Of a stretch of 64,000 bases of DNA, positions 27,301-37,875 are shown piece by piece. Positions within the stretch are counted from its first letter, which is position 1, and each line of letters opens with the position of its first letter. Below the pieces are notes generated by a model. It made no database searches. It saw only the letters and a program-made list of their open reading frames with translations, and was not told the origin of the DNA. The translations under genes were made by a program, and so were the position numbers. This stretch comes from Serinus canaria. Its lineage: Eukaryota; Chordata; Aves; Passeriformes; Fringillidae. The stretch covers positions 18,031,719 through 18,095,718 of the forward strand of contig NC_066323.1 in NCBI RefSeq assembly GCF_022539315.1. Reading direction: 5' to 3'.

Positions 27301-30300
27301 TTCCTTTTGTCCCGTATGATTCCAAATGCTGCAGTGGGAAGCTGTGCAGCAGCGATTGCAACACGACTGAAAAAAGGATGCTTGGCAGATTTCACACATG
27401 AACTGAACACCAACTTAGCAGCCAAGAAGATTCAGCACAGCAGAAGAACACACAGCAAAAAGTATTTTCTCAGGAACATGGGCTACAAATCCTTCAGGCT
27501 TCAGTGATCCTTTCATCTACAGCAGCTGAGCATGATACAAAAATACACCCCATAAAGCAGAGTCCAAGATGGTTCAAGAGTTGCTCCTGTTCTCTTACCC
27601 AGCAATCTGTTGCTGGCTTGAGCTCTCCACAGCTGAAGCCCTGTGAGTGCTCCCTGCATACAGGGCAAGCACGCACTACTCCTTTCTATCATCCTAGATG
27701 CCTCTTTTTCCTTAGGGCTCTCCCAAACTCAGAATGGGGAGACTCAGTCTCCTCAGACTCATCCCAAAATACTCACAGTGTCTTTTGACATTGAAGTCAA
27801 GTGTCATTAGGATGTGTACTAGAACATCAGGAATCCCAAAATACACAGGGAAAACAAAGAAATAAAGAGACTTAAAACCACACCTTAGCTCTGCCCACCA
27901 CATCTTCATGAGTACTGCTGCCCTGGTGTCAAAACACCAAGGCAGCAGCTTTTGGGTTCCAACAAACTACATCAGCTCACTGGTACCAGCATCTTCTGAT
28001 CCCCTCTCCTGACCTGCAGCAACCCTGCCTCACACCTGGCTGGAGGCAGAGACCAAAGCTCTGCCAGCCCAAGGCAGGGGGCACCAACTGCCCCATATGT
28101 TAATGGCATCAGCCAGACACAACCCACAGACATCTGGCACTTCTCTACAGCACTGTCCTTCCCAGATAAAAAGCCTTACAAATTCAAATCAATATCTTCA
28201 CTACTGCATTAAATTAGCACTTTTCTGTTTCACATCTAATCCCAACTGCTTTCTGTCCACAAAGTGACCAGCTCAGGGAAGTGATCTCAACACCATATGC
28301 CACTGCTTACCCAAGCCAAGCCAGCTCACTTGTTTGTCCTTGTCAACACCAGGTCAAGGCACAGAAAGCTGCCATGGATTTGCCAGCAGCAAACCTCAAA
28401 ACATATTTAATACAGTAGAAGCTGACAGATTTTTGTGCTGGGGAAACCTTCCTTGACAGTCATTAATCTCAGGTATTCAGAACAGTGCTCTCTGGATCAG
28501 AGAATTATTGGTATCTTTGGGACTCGTGCCATTAAACAGCTTAGGGGAAGACAGTGAATCTTATTTCTTGTATTCATTCAGCATTAATGTGCACAGTTGG
28601 TAAACCCAAAATTACACCACATATGCTTCCAGCTCTTTTAATCCAGCCATCTCACAAAAGTAATGAAGAGAGATCACTTCCATTCTACAAGACTTCATAT
28701 TTCACTGCAGCAAGTCCACAAAAGCCCCAGTCTTTTAAATACAAACTACTTAGACCCTGCCTCATTGAAAATAAACCACAATGCCATTTAGTAGTACAAG
28801 CACTGCATTTCTCTCAGAGAGTCAGCTTTGAAAAGCCAGAAGGGAACTAATTTTGGGACCAGAGATTACTCTTATTAGAAAAAACAAAAGGCAATAAAAA
28901 ACTGCCTCTAGGCATTAAAATCTTCAAAATCAGTACAGTTTGAGACATTTTATTAATCACAGAAACACCACATGCCCAAGAACACACAATAAATTTCTTA
29001 AAAATCTTTACAGTCAAGTGACAAGACACTTTGGATAAAGTCAGTCACTGTATCATTTCAGCAATGATATTCCTGTAAAAGCACAGATAAAAGAACAAAA
29101 CTGCCTGAAAGACAACTCACCAGAGAAAAATTAAAAGGATTAAGGAGAAACATGGACAACTGTGTGAAGCATATTAAGCATCCCTCTTTCAGATACACAC
29201 AGTGGAACCAGCACATCCCTAAACCCCAATGGTTTCCATTTGCAGCAGCACAGTGGGGATTAAGGCAAGAACAAAGGACAGCTCAGAGAAACAAACCTAT
29301 CATCAAACATGAAGTTTAAGTAGCCCTCCATGCTTTTCAGAAGACTGCACATGGCCTAGAAAGAGGGAAAGCACAACTGCATTATACCCAGTGACATTAA
29401 GGTCCTGGCACTGTCCTGTTGAAATTCTGCTTGCTGAACAAGGAGAGAAGGCAAATTTGGGTCAGAACATTCTCTGATGAAGATGCAAAACCCAAATCTC
29501 AAACAAGAGACAGCAAATTATTAAAGTCTAATTAACTCATTTGCAATTAATAGATAACATTGTCCTAAAAGCTTTGGTAAAAGTAAAGTAAGAGAGATAA
29601 AGCTAATAAAGTGTGAATGATTGTGAATTCTCAGAAAACTGTTCAAAAATCAGAGGGGTCAGCAAAAGATTAACAAAAGGCTCCTACTACAACAAAGAGT
29701 GACAGGGCTGTGTTTGCCTTCTCAGCCTAAGACATCCAGTAGTTGTGATGCAGTGGTTTTGATGGCATCATCTCTGTAACATGAGTAAAACAGAAGTACA
29801 AGGGAAGGCAGCCCTGTAGCAAGGGGATGAGCAGCTGAGAAATTGCTTATGCAAAGAGCAAAGCTTCAGGGATTAGAATCACTGCCCAGTGCCCAGCCAG
29901 CCCCAACAGAACACCCAGCAGGGAGGGCAGAACCAGACACAGGTGAGCTCTGCCTTGGCTGCCTCACCCACAGGTGAGCAAAGCCCAGAGCCCATCTCCC
30001 AGAGAGCCCTGGCAGCCAGGGCTGGGGACTGGGCCCTGCTCTGCATTCTGCTCTCCTGGAAACCCCAAACAGGAGCCAGAGTGCAAACCCCACACTGCCA
30101 TCAGTTATCCTGGAAACCCCAAACAGGAGCCAGAGTGCAAACCCCACACTGCCATCAGTTATCCTGGAAACCCCAAACAAGAGCCAGAGTGCAAACCCCA
30201 CACTGCCATCAGTTATCCTGGAAACCCCAAACAGGAGCCAGAGTGCAAACCCCACACTGCCATCAGTTATCCTGGAAACCCCAAAGAAGAGCCAGAGTGC

Positions 30301-33300
30301 AAACCCCACACTGCCATCAGTTATCCTGGAAACCCCAAACAAGGGCCAGAGTGCAAACCCCACACTGCCATCAGTTATCCTGGAAACCCCAAACAGGAGC
30401 CAGAGTGCAAACCCCACACTGCCATCAGTTATCCTGGAAACCCCAAACAAGGGCCAGAGTGCAAACCCCACACTGCCATCAGTTATCCTGGAAACCCCAA
30501 AGAAAGGCCAGAGTGCAAACCCCACACAGAGGGGCCATGCTCCTGGGAGAACTGAGGCTTTCCACTGTGCAGATTTCACCTGTGTGAGCCAACCCTGACT
30601 CACCATTTATACAGAATGGAACAGCTGCACATTAGAAACAATATTCTCTTTTTGCTATTTCTACAAACAAAATAGTGTGAACATACAAATTTAAAAACAA
30701 TGTTTCAGTTGTTAAAACACAGTTTAGCCCAGTATATAAGTAACATATGGAAAAATCCTAGGAATAATTTTCTTTGATTTAAAAGACAAACATGCCATTC
30801 TAAACATGCCTGCAGTGACCTGTAAGGCAGCCAGACTCTGCTTTCAAGAGCTGTGAAAAAGGAATTGCAGAGAACTGGTTAAATGGCAAAATAGAATTTG
30901 TTAATATATAAACAAATAAATCACCTGACCTACCACTGCAGAATCACCTGTGCAGTAGCCTTCAAACATGTGCTTAACACTTCATATTAATTCTGCTAAA
31001 ATACAGTCCAGCTAACCACCATGGATGAAGTCAGAATATGCAGTTAAATAAGAATTATGAAGTTCTGCAGCCTGACAAGTAACTTCTGTTGGTCAAGTCC
31101 TGTCTCAAGTGATTTAAACTTACCTATATTATGAAGTTCTGCAGCCTGACAAGTAACTTGTGTTGGTCAAGTCCTGTCTCAAGTGATTTAAACTTACCTA
31201 TATTTAAAGCAGCTACTTTGAAATGATTGCTCTATTTTTGCAGGAGAAAGTAAGACTGCTCCATAGTATCATTCTCAAGCATTCATCATGTCTCCTTTCC
31301 CTTCAGAGGTTCATTATGGGGACTCATGCATTATAGCACCACTTTTGAAAAATCACAATACAGTTATGTAAAACTCCAGTTACAAACATAAAAAGGACCC
31401 TTAATAAAAGTATCTGTATTTATAGTTAGTTTTCTTCATTTGCTACTAAAATATACAGAACCTTGGATTTATTATTTGTGGGTCGTTTTTCCCTTTAATC
31501 TTAAATTCAGATTAAATTAGCACTTCTAAAAAACAAAACCCAGAGAGATTTCTCATGAGTGGAAAATTTGCCATGCTTATGAGCTTGAAGGCAAAATTCA
31601 TGAAGGGAGATATGTGTGCTCCTTTTAATTTCTTATGCTGGTGACACATGACAAAAAACAAGTTCTCTACATCAAGAATTCTGAAGATGTGGGTTTTTAA
31701 ATATAGTTATTTGTACACACCAGCAAAATGCAATACCCACCTGAGCAGCCACTCCCCAGGGCTCTGGGTCCCAGCAGGGGCTGCAGGAAGCCCTGGTGAG
31801 GATCCCAAGCTAAACCCCAAACACCTCAGTGCTGAATGTGATGCCCACACTGTCCTCATCAAGTAAGAGCTGCTGGCAAAGCTCAAGCCAACAAAATAAA
31901 ACTCTTCTGCTTTTCTGAGTGGAAAATCCCAATTTCTGTATCCTGTGACTCATCTTTAAAACCAAAACCTCCAGTGCAAAACCAAATGACAGAAAGTAGA
32001 GGGAAATTATTACTGGAACAGCAAAATGTCACTTCCAGACAAGCTGATACACCAACACCCCAGCATGACCCATCGAGGCAGAAAAAGTATTTTTTAGAAA
32101 CCCCAAAAAACCCCTAAAACAGCTCTCCACACTTTACATGGGAACCAGCAGCTGGGGCAGTGGCCAATATCCTAAAAAGCAGTGGCAGTCACCAAACCCC
32201 TTTTTATCAAAAGGATAAAGCCACTGATCAAAGGAAAACAAACTTTAAACCAGAAGAGAAGCTCCATGGGCAAGAGCTGCCTGAGAGCCAGAGCCCTCAG
32301 AAGGACAGTCTGGAATGGATGTCAGCCACAGGCTTACAAAAAAACAACCCTGGAAAAAGGGATGCTTTCCCACCATCATTTTAGTCCTCTTCTCTTTACT
32401 CTTACTTTTTTCCTTAGGCTTTCGGTAAACAGGAAAAAATTAAAACAAAAAGTATTTGCTTCATGGAAAAATTAATTTACATGTCTTTGATTACAGAGTA
32501 AAAAAAGCATTGTCAATCAAATTTTACAGCATGTACACATGGCATCCTGACAGCTTTTAAATTGCCTTTCCATTTGGTTTATTCAAGAAAACTCATGGAT
32601 AAATTTTTGAAAGCCACCTTGAGGCCTCTGCTGCCAGTCACAGATGTTTCTGATGTATGTAATAAAGGCCTGTGTTTGCCCAGGAATTGGGGTCTCAGGT
32701 ACCAATCTTTGGAGGAAAAAGAAAGCTGCTCTTCAGGCCTACTTGTAAACTCCTGTTCCTGAGCTGACCTAAGGGCTAACCAATGCAATGAACATGGACA
32801 GGGTCCTAAGTTCTGTCTCACCTCCTTAGTTTGAGGCTGCAGGAGCACAGCTGGATTCTGACACATCCTTTGGATGCAGGTGCACTGCCATCCTCTGTCC
32901 CTGAACTGCAAGAGCTGCCCCCAGGCACTGCATTTACCTTCCCTTTGCACTGCTCTAGGCAGTCACACAGCACCTCAGCCACTGCAACCTCTTCTTCTGG
33001 CATCAAAAGAATGAAGCATCCCTACATATCTTCTCTGTGTTTGTACAGAAGGAAACTGCCCAGTTTTAGTCAACAGCATTATAGATAATATTTACAGAGA
33101 CAAAACATACAGTCTAGAGCAGCTCATCTTTCCATTCTGCAGTTTTTCTGACAAAGTGAAACACTGAAAACTCTAGATAAAAACAACATAATTACATTGT
33201 AGAACAGCCTTAACTGACAAGTCTATCAAAACCAGCTCTCCTTTTGTCTCTAATGCTGAAGTTTCAAATTGCTTTACAACCATGACCATTTACATAAACA

Positions 33301-36300
33301 AAGAGGAGAAAAATAAAAACACATGTGGACTAATAAACACTATAAGAAAAATACTTCTCCACTCTTTTCTGTAGATCTGGCCCCAAACATAAAACAAGAG
33401 GGAAACAATGACAATTCCTAATAAAACTTTAATCTGCCAGTCATATTTGGTTTGGAAGTCAACCAGTTTCCCAATCCAATGGGCTTCCCAAACAAAAATG
33501 TTCCATTGATATAATTATCCATTAGAGACATCAGAGTATTTTTCAAGCCAGCACTGGAACATTTTTTTCCTGTTAACTTTTAACACTGTCATTTTCCTAC
33601 ACTATTTAAAAAGTCAAACATGTACAAAACCCAGTGGCATTTGCCATTCAAGAGAGGTTCCCTCTATTGGTGGTTGTTCCAGGTTTAACTCTGTACAATG
33701 CATTAATAGCAACACTGAATTTGAGGGCACATCTGGCCCCAGCCTTTTGTTTTGAAGTCCATGCCACACAATTACATTAAAGATGCCTAGAACTGCTAAG
33801 GCTTGTACCTTTTCAGCAAGTATAAACTTCTTGTTAAAAGTCTTCTATGTGCCTACAAGAAATGGTCACCAAATCTGACAAAACTATGAACAGGTATTAA
33901 AATATCCTAGTAAATTTTCAAATGTGTCTCAAATGCATTTCTCCCATCATGCACCAGGAATTTTCAGGAAAAATTAAAAAAGTTACAGGACAGAGGACCC
34001 TGGCAGGAAGGAAGGAGTGTGTCTCACAGGATCCACAGCAGCACATCACCTTGAAGAATGACTGGTACAGTTAAAAAGAGTCTCCAGCTGTGCAGCAATC
34101 TGCTTACATGTCTCCTTCTAGCCAGGATAAGGAGATGAAGAAGATGCAGCTGGCATTGGATGCAGCCAGCCAAGCCAGCACACACAAGTGACAAACACAA
34201 ACCAGCTGCTCCAAGAGCTGACTGCCCCACCCCTGGGACAGAGCTGAGGGCAGCCTCTGCCTGGGTCCTGGCCAGCTGCTCCATGTCCATCCTCTGAAAC
34301 TGCAGGAGGGAGAGAACATCTCTAGCTCTCAGAGCTGTTGAGAGAGCCTTTGGGGGAAGCTTTCTCCATGATCTACCCTGTGAGCTGAGCTGTTAGTACC
34401 AAAGAAAGCACCAGCCTTGTGGTGAAAACAGCACAGGAAAGCAGAATACGGAACTCAGAAACCACAAGAGAAAGGGAGCAAGAACAACCAAACATCACAA
34501 CAGGGGAGAGAGTTTTCCATCAATCCTGGGTTCATCCCCAGCTACCAAGACTGAAGATTCTGAGGTCCTACCCTGGTTGTTTTCCCCAGCATTTTTCTCC
34601 TTGTGTCTGAACTCAAAATGTGACAACTATTAGCTCTGAACAACTGCCTCAGGAGTTTTTCTGACAAGCAAGGACAGACTTACTGGGACTGCTCACATGA
34701 CCAGCCACCACCTCCACCTCATGGTGGCTGCAGAAGTCACTGCTCACAAAGCAGGCTTTTCCCAGCACAGCACATTAAAGTCAACCAGCATCCTTTGCTG
34801 TGTGACTGGGTGGCAAACTGCTGCAAGCAATTCCTGAACCCTCACAGCTGAAGCAGGAGCCAGACTGTGACCTTGTCAGCCATCCCAGCGTGGGCTGTTT
34901 GTAATACTGAGTCAGAAACTACAGAAAAACAGCTGAGCTTGCCCTTTACTACTCCCTTTGCTCCAGAGTCAGCTACAATTCTCAAGTCTGGCTTCAAATG
35001 CCACAGCTCCACATGGGGATAAGAGGGATAAAATACCAAGCATTTACAGGAGTTATGCTCTGCTCTGAAGCAGAAGTTTGAAAATAGAAGATATGTACCA
35101 CTTGTATAAGTATACATTTAGTGTTACTGTTTTGCTTTTATAAACAAATTTATCACAGAAAGGAACAGACATTTTCAACATTTCATGCTTAGAAAAGCAG
35201 TAGCATATTTTAAAATTACCAGCCCTCCTCCACAAAGCTGTGCACTGCTTGCTAACAGAGATTCACAATCCCACAACAGCATAAAACATTCATTTCCACT
35301 CCAAATGCTTCAGGAGGTACCTCCCTTCTAACAAAACAAAATAAATCAGTGGCTTGGGCATTTTCCTGAGTCATTTTCATTCCATGAACATAAACCATAT
35401 TATCAATCATTTAGGCTGCAAAAGACCTCTAAGATCAACACCAACCATTAACCCAGCACACCACTGTGTTCACCACCAACCCATGACCCCAGGTACCTGC
35501 CTGCCTTTGAAATCCCTCCAGGGATGGTGGCTCCACCACTGCCCTGAGCAGGCTGTTCAATGCCAATCCACCCATCTGGGGAAGACATTTTTCCTAATAC
35601 TCAATAAAAACCTTCCCTGGCATAACATGAGACAATTTCCTCTTGTCCTGGGAGAAGAGACTGATCTCCACCTTGTACAACCTCCCTTTGGGTAGCTGTA
35701 GAGAGTGATAAAATCCTCCTGAGCCCCCTTTTCTCCAGGCTAAACACTCCCAGCTCCCTCAGCCACTCCTCATCAGACTTGTGCTCCAGAGCCTGCACCA
35801 GCTCCACTGGGGAATTGCTCCAGACCTCAGGGTCTGTCTTGTCAGGAGGGGCCTGTAGCAGAATGCTCTGCCTAAGTGGGGGTAGAACAACTCAAACTTT
35901 ACCCTATTTGCAAAGAAGTTGTAAGTGCTGGATGGAGAAGGAGGGGTTCATGCTAATTTTGGTGTTGAAGAAAGCTGAGACCAGCCAGACTCACCAATCC
36001 CAAAGTTCATCATTCTGAGGATATGAAAATACAGTGTTTCCTGACAAACAGGCACTGATGAGGCTGTGACAAAGTTCCTGATAAAGCAACAACAAGTGCT
36101 GGCACTGATAACTCAGCTGAAGCTGCAGGCTGCCCAGCTGGCACAGCTCACCTAGCAGCACAAGGTGATCCAAGAGGGTTTTGGTTTTGCTGTGTAGATG
36201 AATTAGTCCAAACTTGCTCCAAGTTTGGACTAACTGCTCTACATACTGAAGCTGTCAGAAGTTCAAGTATCATGCCACCTGAATGTCTTGGCTCCCAGGG

Positions 36301-37822
36301 GACTGTACTGCAGCTCTCATGATGGAAAGGTCTCTGTATCACTTCTGGTATTGGCACTGAGCTCCACCTTGGCTGCCTGATGCAGCTTACATGCTTTTTA
36401 AAGCACTTCTCAAACATCCTTATCTCTAGCAGAAATGTTATGTTCTAATTAAGCAGAAAATCATTTTATCTTTAGATGAAATGTGATTCACTCTCCTAAA
36501 TGCCTACCTCCTCATCTCTAAATAAAACTCATTTAGTTAACAATTCAGTTTCATGTTTCAGCTGCAGCTCCTCCAGGACTTTCACCCTATGCACAATTCA
36601 TAACCAACCCTACAGCATCAAGGGCAGAGCTCTAACGAGCCTAAAGGGCAAAGCAAGCTGCAATCAGACCCCTGGCTGGTGCCCAGAGGAGGCTGAAAAA
36701 GCAATTCAGAGCCACAGGTCCCTTTATGACATGGAGATGACTTTAAGCACACTAAAATAACAACAGAAAACCACAAAGTTTCTTTCATCTTCTCTCCCTC
36801 CTTTTTTTAAGTTGTCTGTCATGTGTAAAAGACACATTCTAATTCTAATGTAATCTTTTGGGTTTGGGGGTTTTTACACTGTGCAGAAATAAGCAGGGCC
36901 GAGGAGGACAGTGCTCCGTAAAACACAATGAAAGATGACAACAGCAACAAAGAATGTTATCCTACCCTATGGACTGTACTTTTACTTGCCTTCTAACAGC
37001 AACTCACTCCATTGCTGTGCATTAATTAGTACAGACCACACTAGCACAGAACATGGCTTTGCCTATGAGTGCTCTCTCTGCTGCAGCAGGTGATGACCAG
37101 GCACAGGGCACAGTGCCCACCTGTCACCTGCACTGCCCTGCCTCCAGCACCACCTCCTGCTCAGCCACCAGGGCCCTCTGCACTGACCCATCTGAAGCAC
37201 AACACCGTTTCACAACTTTAACACTGGTTTACAACAATTTATCTGCTCTTGAACAAACCACCCACTTCTGATGAACCAATCCAACTGGCTGAAGTTCCCT
37301 GATGGGAGGGTACAAATCAGGAGAAGTTCCAGCACTCCAACCCCTCACAGCAGTTTCCTAAATCCCATCTGTCTGATGCAATGTGAAATAGGAATTGCAG
37401 CAGTTTGCACTCCAATGTCATTTACCTACTTTCGTGGAAGGATTCAATCACACTCAATTACTTAACTGCACTACAAAATGCAGATTTTTTTTTTTTCTTT
37501 TTAAGTACAGTAGCCTGATTTGAACTCTCTAGATTGTACAGATTCCTACCCAGCACACAAAACTATGTTTCTTATTTTTTTGGAAAATGAGCAAACAAAA
37601 ATTCTTACAAACAAACAAAAAACCCCAAAATAAACCCCAAGTATTTCAATAAAGAAAGATTGCTTAAACAACATGTAACCATGGTCATTTTTAAAGACAC
37701 CTCTAGAGCACCATATGTGGAAAACAAACACGAGGACACTTACAGAACTGCAGACTGAGGCTCAGAAAGGCTAACAAGGCTGCCAAGGCCAGCAAGAACA
37801 GAAAGCGGTTTCGGAAAAGCAT
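5388..37822 (-). CDS. PXYLP1: PXYLP1 (ACPL2), 2-phosphoxylose phosphatase 1, complete CDS in five exons
   Basis: The joined exons are complement 37822-37744, 16845-16684, 15792-15666, 7761-7622 and 6319-5388. They give 1440 nt, or 479 residues plus stop, close to the mammalian length. All introns are GT-AG, with phases 1, 1, 2, 1. The product is a type II Golgi membrane protein of the histidine acid phosphatase family. In mammals it removes the 2-O-phosphate from xylose in the proteoglycan linkage tetrasaccharide, which lets glycosaminoglycan chains extend; it is reported to work with the glucuronyltransferase B3GAT3. Visible features are Arg4 and Arg6, then a hydrophobic anchor at about 7-26, a stem, and the lumenal phosphatase domain from about 82. 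The RHGDR motif is at 97-101 (H98 is the expected phospho-acceptor) and the HD pair is at 379-380. N-glycosylation sequons are at N306, N355 and N466. No frameshift or missing key residue was seen. Identification rests on close similarity to the remembered mammalian protein along its whole length. Confidence 0.96.
6320..7621 (-). other. PXYLP1 intron 5
   Basis: 1.3 kb GT-AG intron (phase 1) between the last two coding exons. Open frames inside it (for example 6770-7219 plus) have no recognisable protein features. I see no mobile element or RNA gene. Confidence 0.9.
7622..7761 (-). CDS. PXYLP1: PXYLP1 exon 5
   Basis: This exon is 140 nt, after a TATCTCTCTAG acceptor and before the donor ACAG|GTGAGT. 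It encodes residues 124-169, completes Arg123 and supplies the first base of Gly170. The segment includes KPSHPQLEAF, HMSKGS and CEMGELTQTG, which match the mammalian protein closely. The GELTQTG segment corresponds to the family's conserved stretch after the catalytic loop, where a GxLT motif is common in histidine acid phosphatases. The intron on its 5' side is about 7.9 kb and the one on its 3' side about 1.3 kb. Confidence 0.95.
11600..11710 (+). mobile_element. CR1-type LINE 3' end fragment
   Basis: The plus strand carries the familiar CR1 tail: GATCTGTGAGGTCCCTTCCAG followed by CCAAACCATTCCATGGCTCTGTAATTCC-like sequence (degenerate ATTCTATG repeats). Only the last 100 bp or so is recognisable. 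Confidence 0.6.
13423..13464. repeat. 21-bp tandem duplication
   Basis: Two adjacent perfect copies of a 21-bp unit starting TTCCATCTTCTTC and ending in an A-run plus TT. Probably slippage. Confidence 0.9.
13600..14400 (-). mobile_element. CR1-type LINE relic, reverse transcriptase part
   Basis: Read on the minus strand, 14210-14150 gives a degraded form of the CR1 reverse-transcriptase segment (VIYLE.CKAF...VPHGIL, normally DVIYLDFCKAFDTVPHDIL). It is followed by WRP-like and SGVPQG-like remains near 14050. Further on (13800-13740) it gives GVLVDKQLGTSQQCSLAAQ, close to the CR1 C-terminal motif. Frameshifts and stops interrupt it. It is a dead, 5'-truncated copy; the borders are approximate. 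Confidence 0.75.
15666..15792 (-). CDS. PXYLP1: PXYLP1 exon 4: catalytic RHGxR motif
   Basis: This exon is 127 nt, after a TTCACTTTAG acceptor and before the donor AG|GTAAAA. It has no long open frame of its own and is easily missed by ORF calling. It encodes residues 82-122 plus parts of codons 81 and 123. The translation reads HAPHYFKLVSVQVLIRHGDR and continues with a YPLY...PKTKRPDIDC stretch. RHGDR at 97-101 is the histidine phosphatase signature: H98 is expected to form the phosphohistidine intermediate and the two arginines to bind phosphate. Removing this exon would destroy activity and shift the frame, so it should be constitutive. Confidence 0.95.
15793..16683 (-). other. PXYLP1 intron 3
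   Basis: 0.9 kb GT-AG intron (phase 1). I see nothing distinctive apart from a short purine-rich (gggaa)n-like run near 16494-16515. Confidence 0.9.
16684..16845 (-). CDS. PXYLP1: PXYLP1 exon 3: stem region
   Basis: This exon is 162 nt, after a TTTCTTTCAG acceptor and before the donor G|GTGAGC. It encodes residue 27 (split codon, Leu) to residue 80, with the first base of the Gly81 codon. The translation contains the basic KSRKRIMPD stretch and the DPVYEA and ERSMEG segments, all recognisable from mammalian PXYLP1. This is the lumenal stem between the anchor and the catalytic domain. Its first part, residues about 28-45, differs most from the remembered mammalian sequence, as expected for a linker. 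Cys69 lies in a YCN context. The phase matches both neighbouring exons. Confidence 0.95.
22190..22500 (-). mobile_element. CR1-type LINE 3' fragment
   Basis: Antisense CR1 3' region. The start (22199-22250) is the complement of the CR1 tail (GGTTGGGAAAGGCTTCTGAG then ATCACCGAACCCAA). 22340-22495 matches the TTTCCTCTTGTCC ... GGGAGAAGAGAC ... CCTCCTTTCAGG block of CR1. It is diverged and internally deleted. Confidence 0.7.
30055..30527. repeat. 54-bp minisatellite, about 8.8 copies
   Basis: Nine head-to-tail units begin at 30055 and repeat every 54 bp (30109, 30163, 30217, 30271, 30325, 30379, 30433, 30487); the last stops after about 41 bp. Each unit starts CCTGGAAACCCCAAA and contains GTGCAAACCCCACACTGCC. 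Units are nearly identical; variation is concentrated just after CCCCAAA (ACAGGAGCC, ACAAGAGCC, ACAAGGGCC, GAAGAGCC, GAAAGGCC types). As 54 is a multiple of three, the array is open in two plus frames and one minus frame with 18-residue repeats; I do not regard these as genes. Confidence 0.97.
31054..31203. repeat. 74-bp tandem duplication
   Basis: Copy 1 is 31054-31127 and copy 2 is 31128-31201, continuing a couple of bases. They differ at about one position (CTTCTG versus CTTGTG). Each copy contains CTTACCTATAT, which on the minus strand, the direction of PXYLP1 transcription, reads ATATAG|GTAAGT, a full-strength splice donor consensus. Confidence 0.95.
35400..35850 (-). mobile_element. CR1-type LINE 3' fragment
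   Basis: The best-preserved CR1 piece in the window, in minus orientation. It has the tail complement near 35402-35450 and a CCTCCAGGGATGGTGGCTCC box at about 35516. Next come TTTCCTCTTGTCCTGGGAGA at about 35636 and then CTCCAGGCTAAACACTCCCA and CTCAGCCACTCCTCATCAGA. It is a 5'-truncated copy of about 450 bp. Confidence 0.85.
36203..36233. repeat. Perfect 13-bp hairpin, 5-nt loop
   Basis: TTAGTCCAAACTT, loop GCTCC, then AAGTTTGGACTAA. An outer GTAGA/TCTAC pair could extend it beyond an internal loop. It lies in PXYLP1 intron 2. Confidence 0.95.
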
Positions 37823-37875
37823 TATTATTCACTCTGCTCACTCTTCATGGTGTCATCTTCAGATATCTGTGGTTC
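37744..37875 (-). CDS. PXYLP1: PXYLP1 exon 2: end of 5' UTR, start codon and signal anchor
   Basis: The acceptor is a pyrimidine-rich TTGTTTGCAG just before 37875, and the donor T|GTAAGT follows 37744. The start ATG is at 37822-37820. It is chosen because the next codons give MLFRNRF followed by an unbroken hydrophobic run, matching the known N-terminus of the family. The coding part is 79 nt: 26 codons plus one base. The residues form a short basic cytosolic tail and one uncleaved membrane segment, as expected for a Golgi type II enzyme. The 53 nt upstream of the ATG are 5' UTR and carry two small uORFs, described separately. The initiation context has A at -3 and C at +4, which is adequate but not optimal. 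Confidence 0.93.
37825..37856 (-). promoter_or_regulatory. Two overlapping short upstream ORFs before the PXYLP1 start
   Basis: In the 5' UTR part of exon 2, an ATG at 37856 opens a 3-codon ORF whose TGA overlaps the next ATG (37848) as ATGA. The second uORF is 7 codons (MKSEQSE) and stops at 37827-37825. This is 2 nt before the main ATG, giving a TAATAATG junction. Both uORF starts have A at -3. The layout is seen directly; an effect on translation (reinitiation or damping) is inference from known uORF behaviour. Confidence 0.6.

Larger units (their letters stand above)
16846..37743 (-). other. PXYLP1 intron 2
   Basis: 20.9 kb intron (phase 1), the longest in the gene. It contains a CR1 fragment at 22190-22500, a poly-A run at about 23251-23269, the 54-bp minisatellite at 30055-30527, a 74-bp tandem duplication at 31054-31203, a CR1 fragment at 35400-35850 and a hairpin at 36203-36233. 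The remaining open frames are short and unrecognised. I found no exon of another gene. Confidence 0.88.

Noticed and set aside
26885..27364. 159-codon minus frame in intron 2
   Set aside because: No family resemblance, no initiation or splice support; chance frame.
29866..30606. 246-codon minus-strand and 232/193-codon plus-strand frames
   Set aside because: Produced by the 54-bp minisatellite, whose period is a multiple of three; no splice context or domain.
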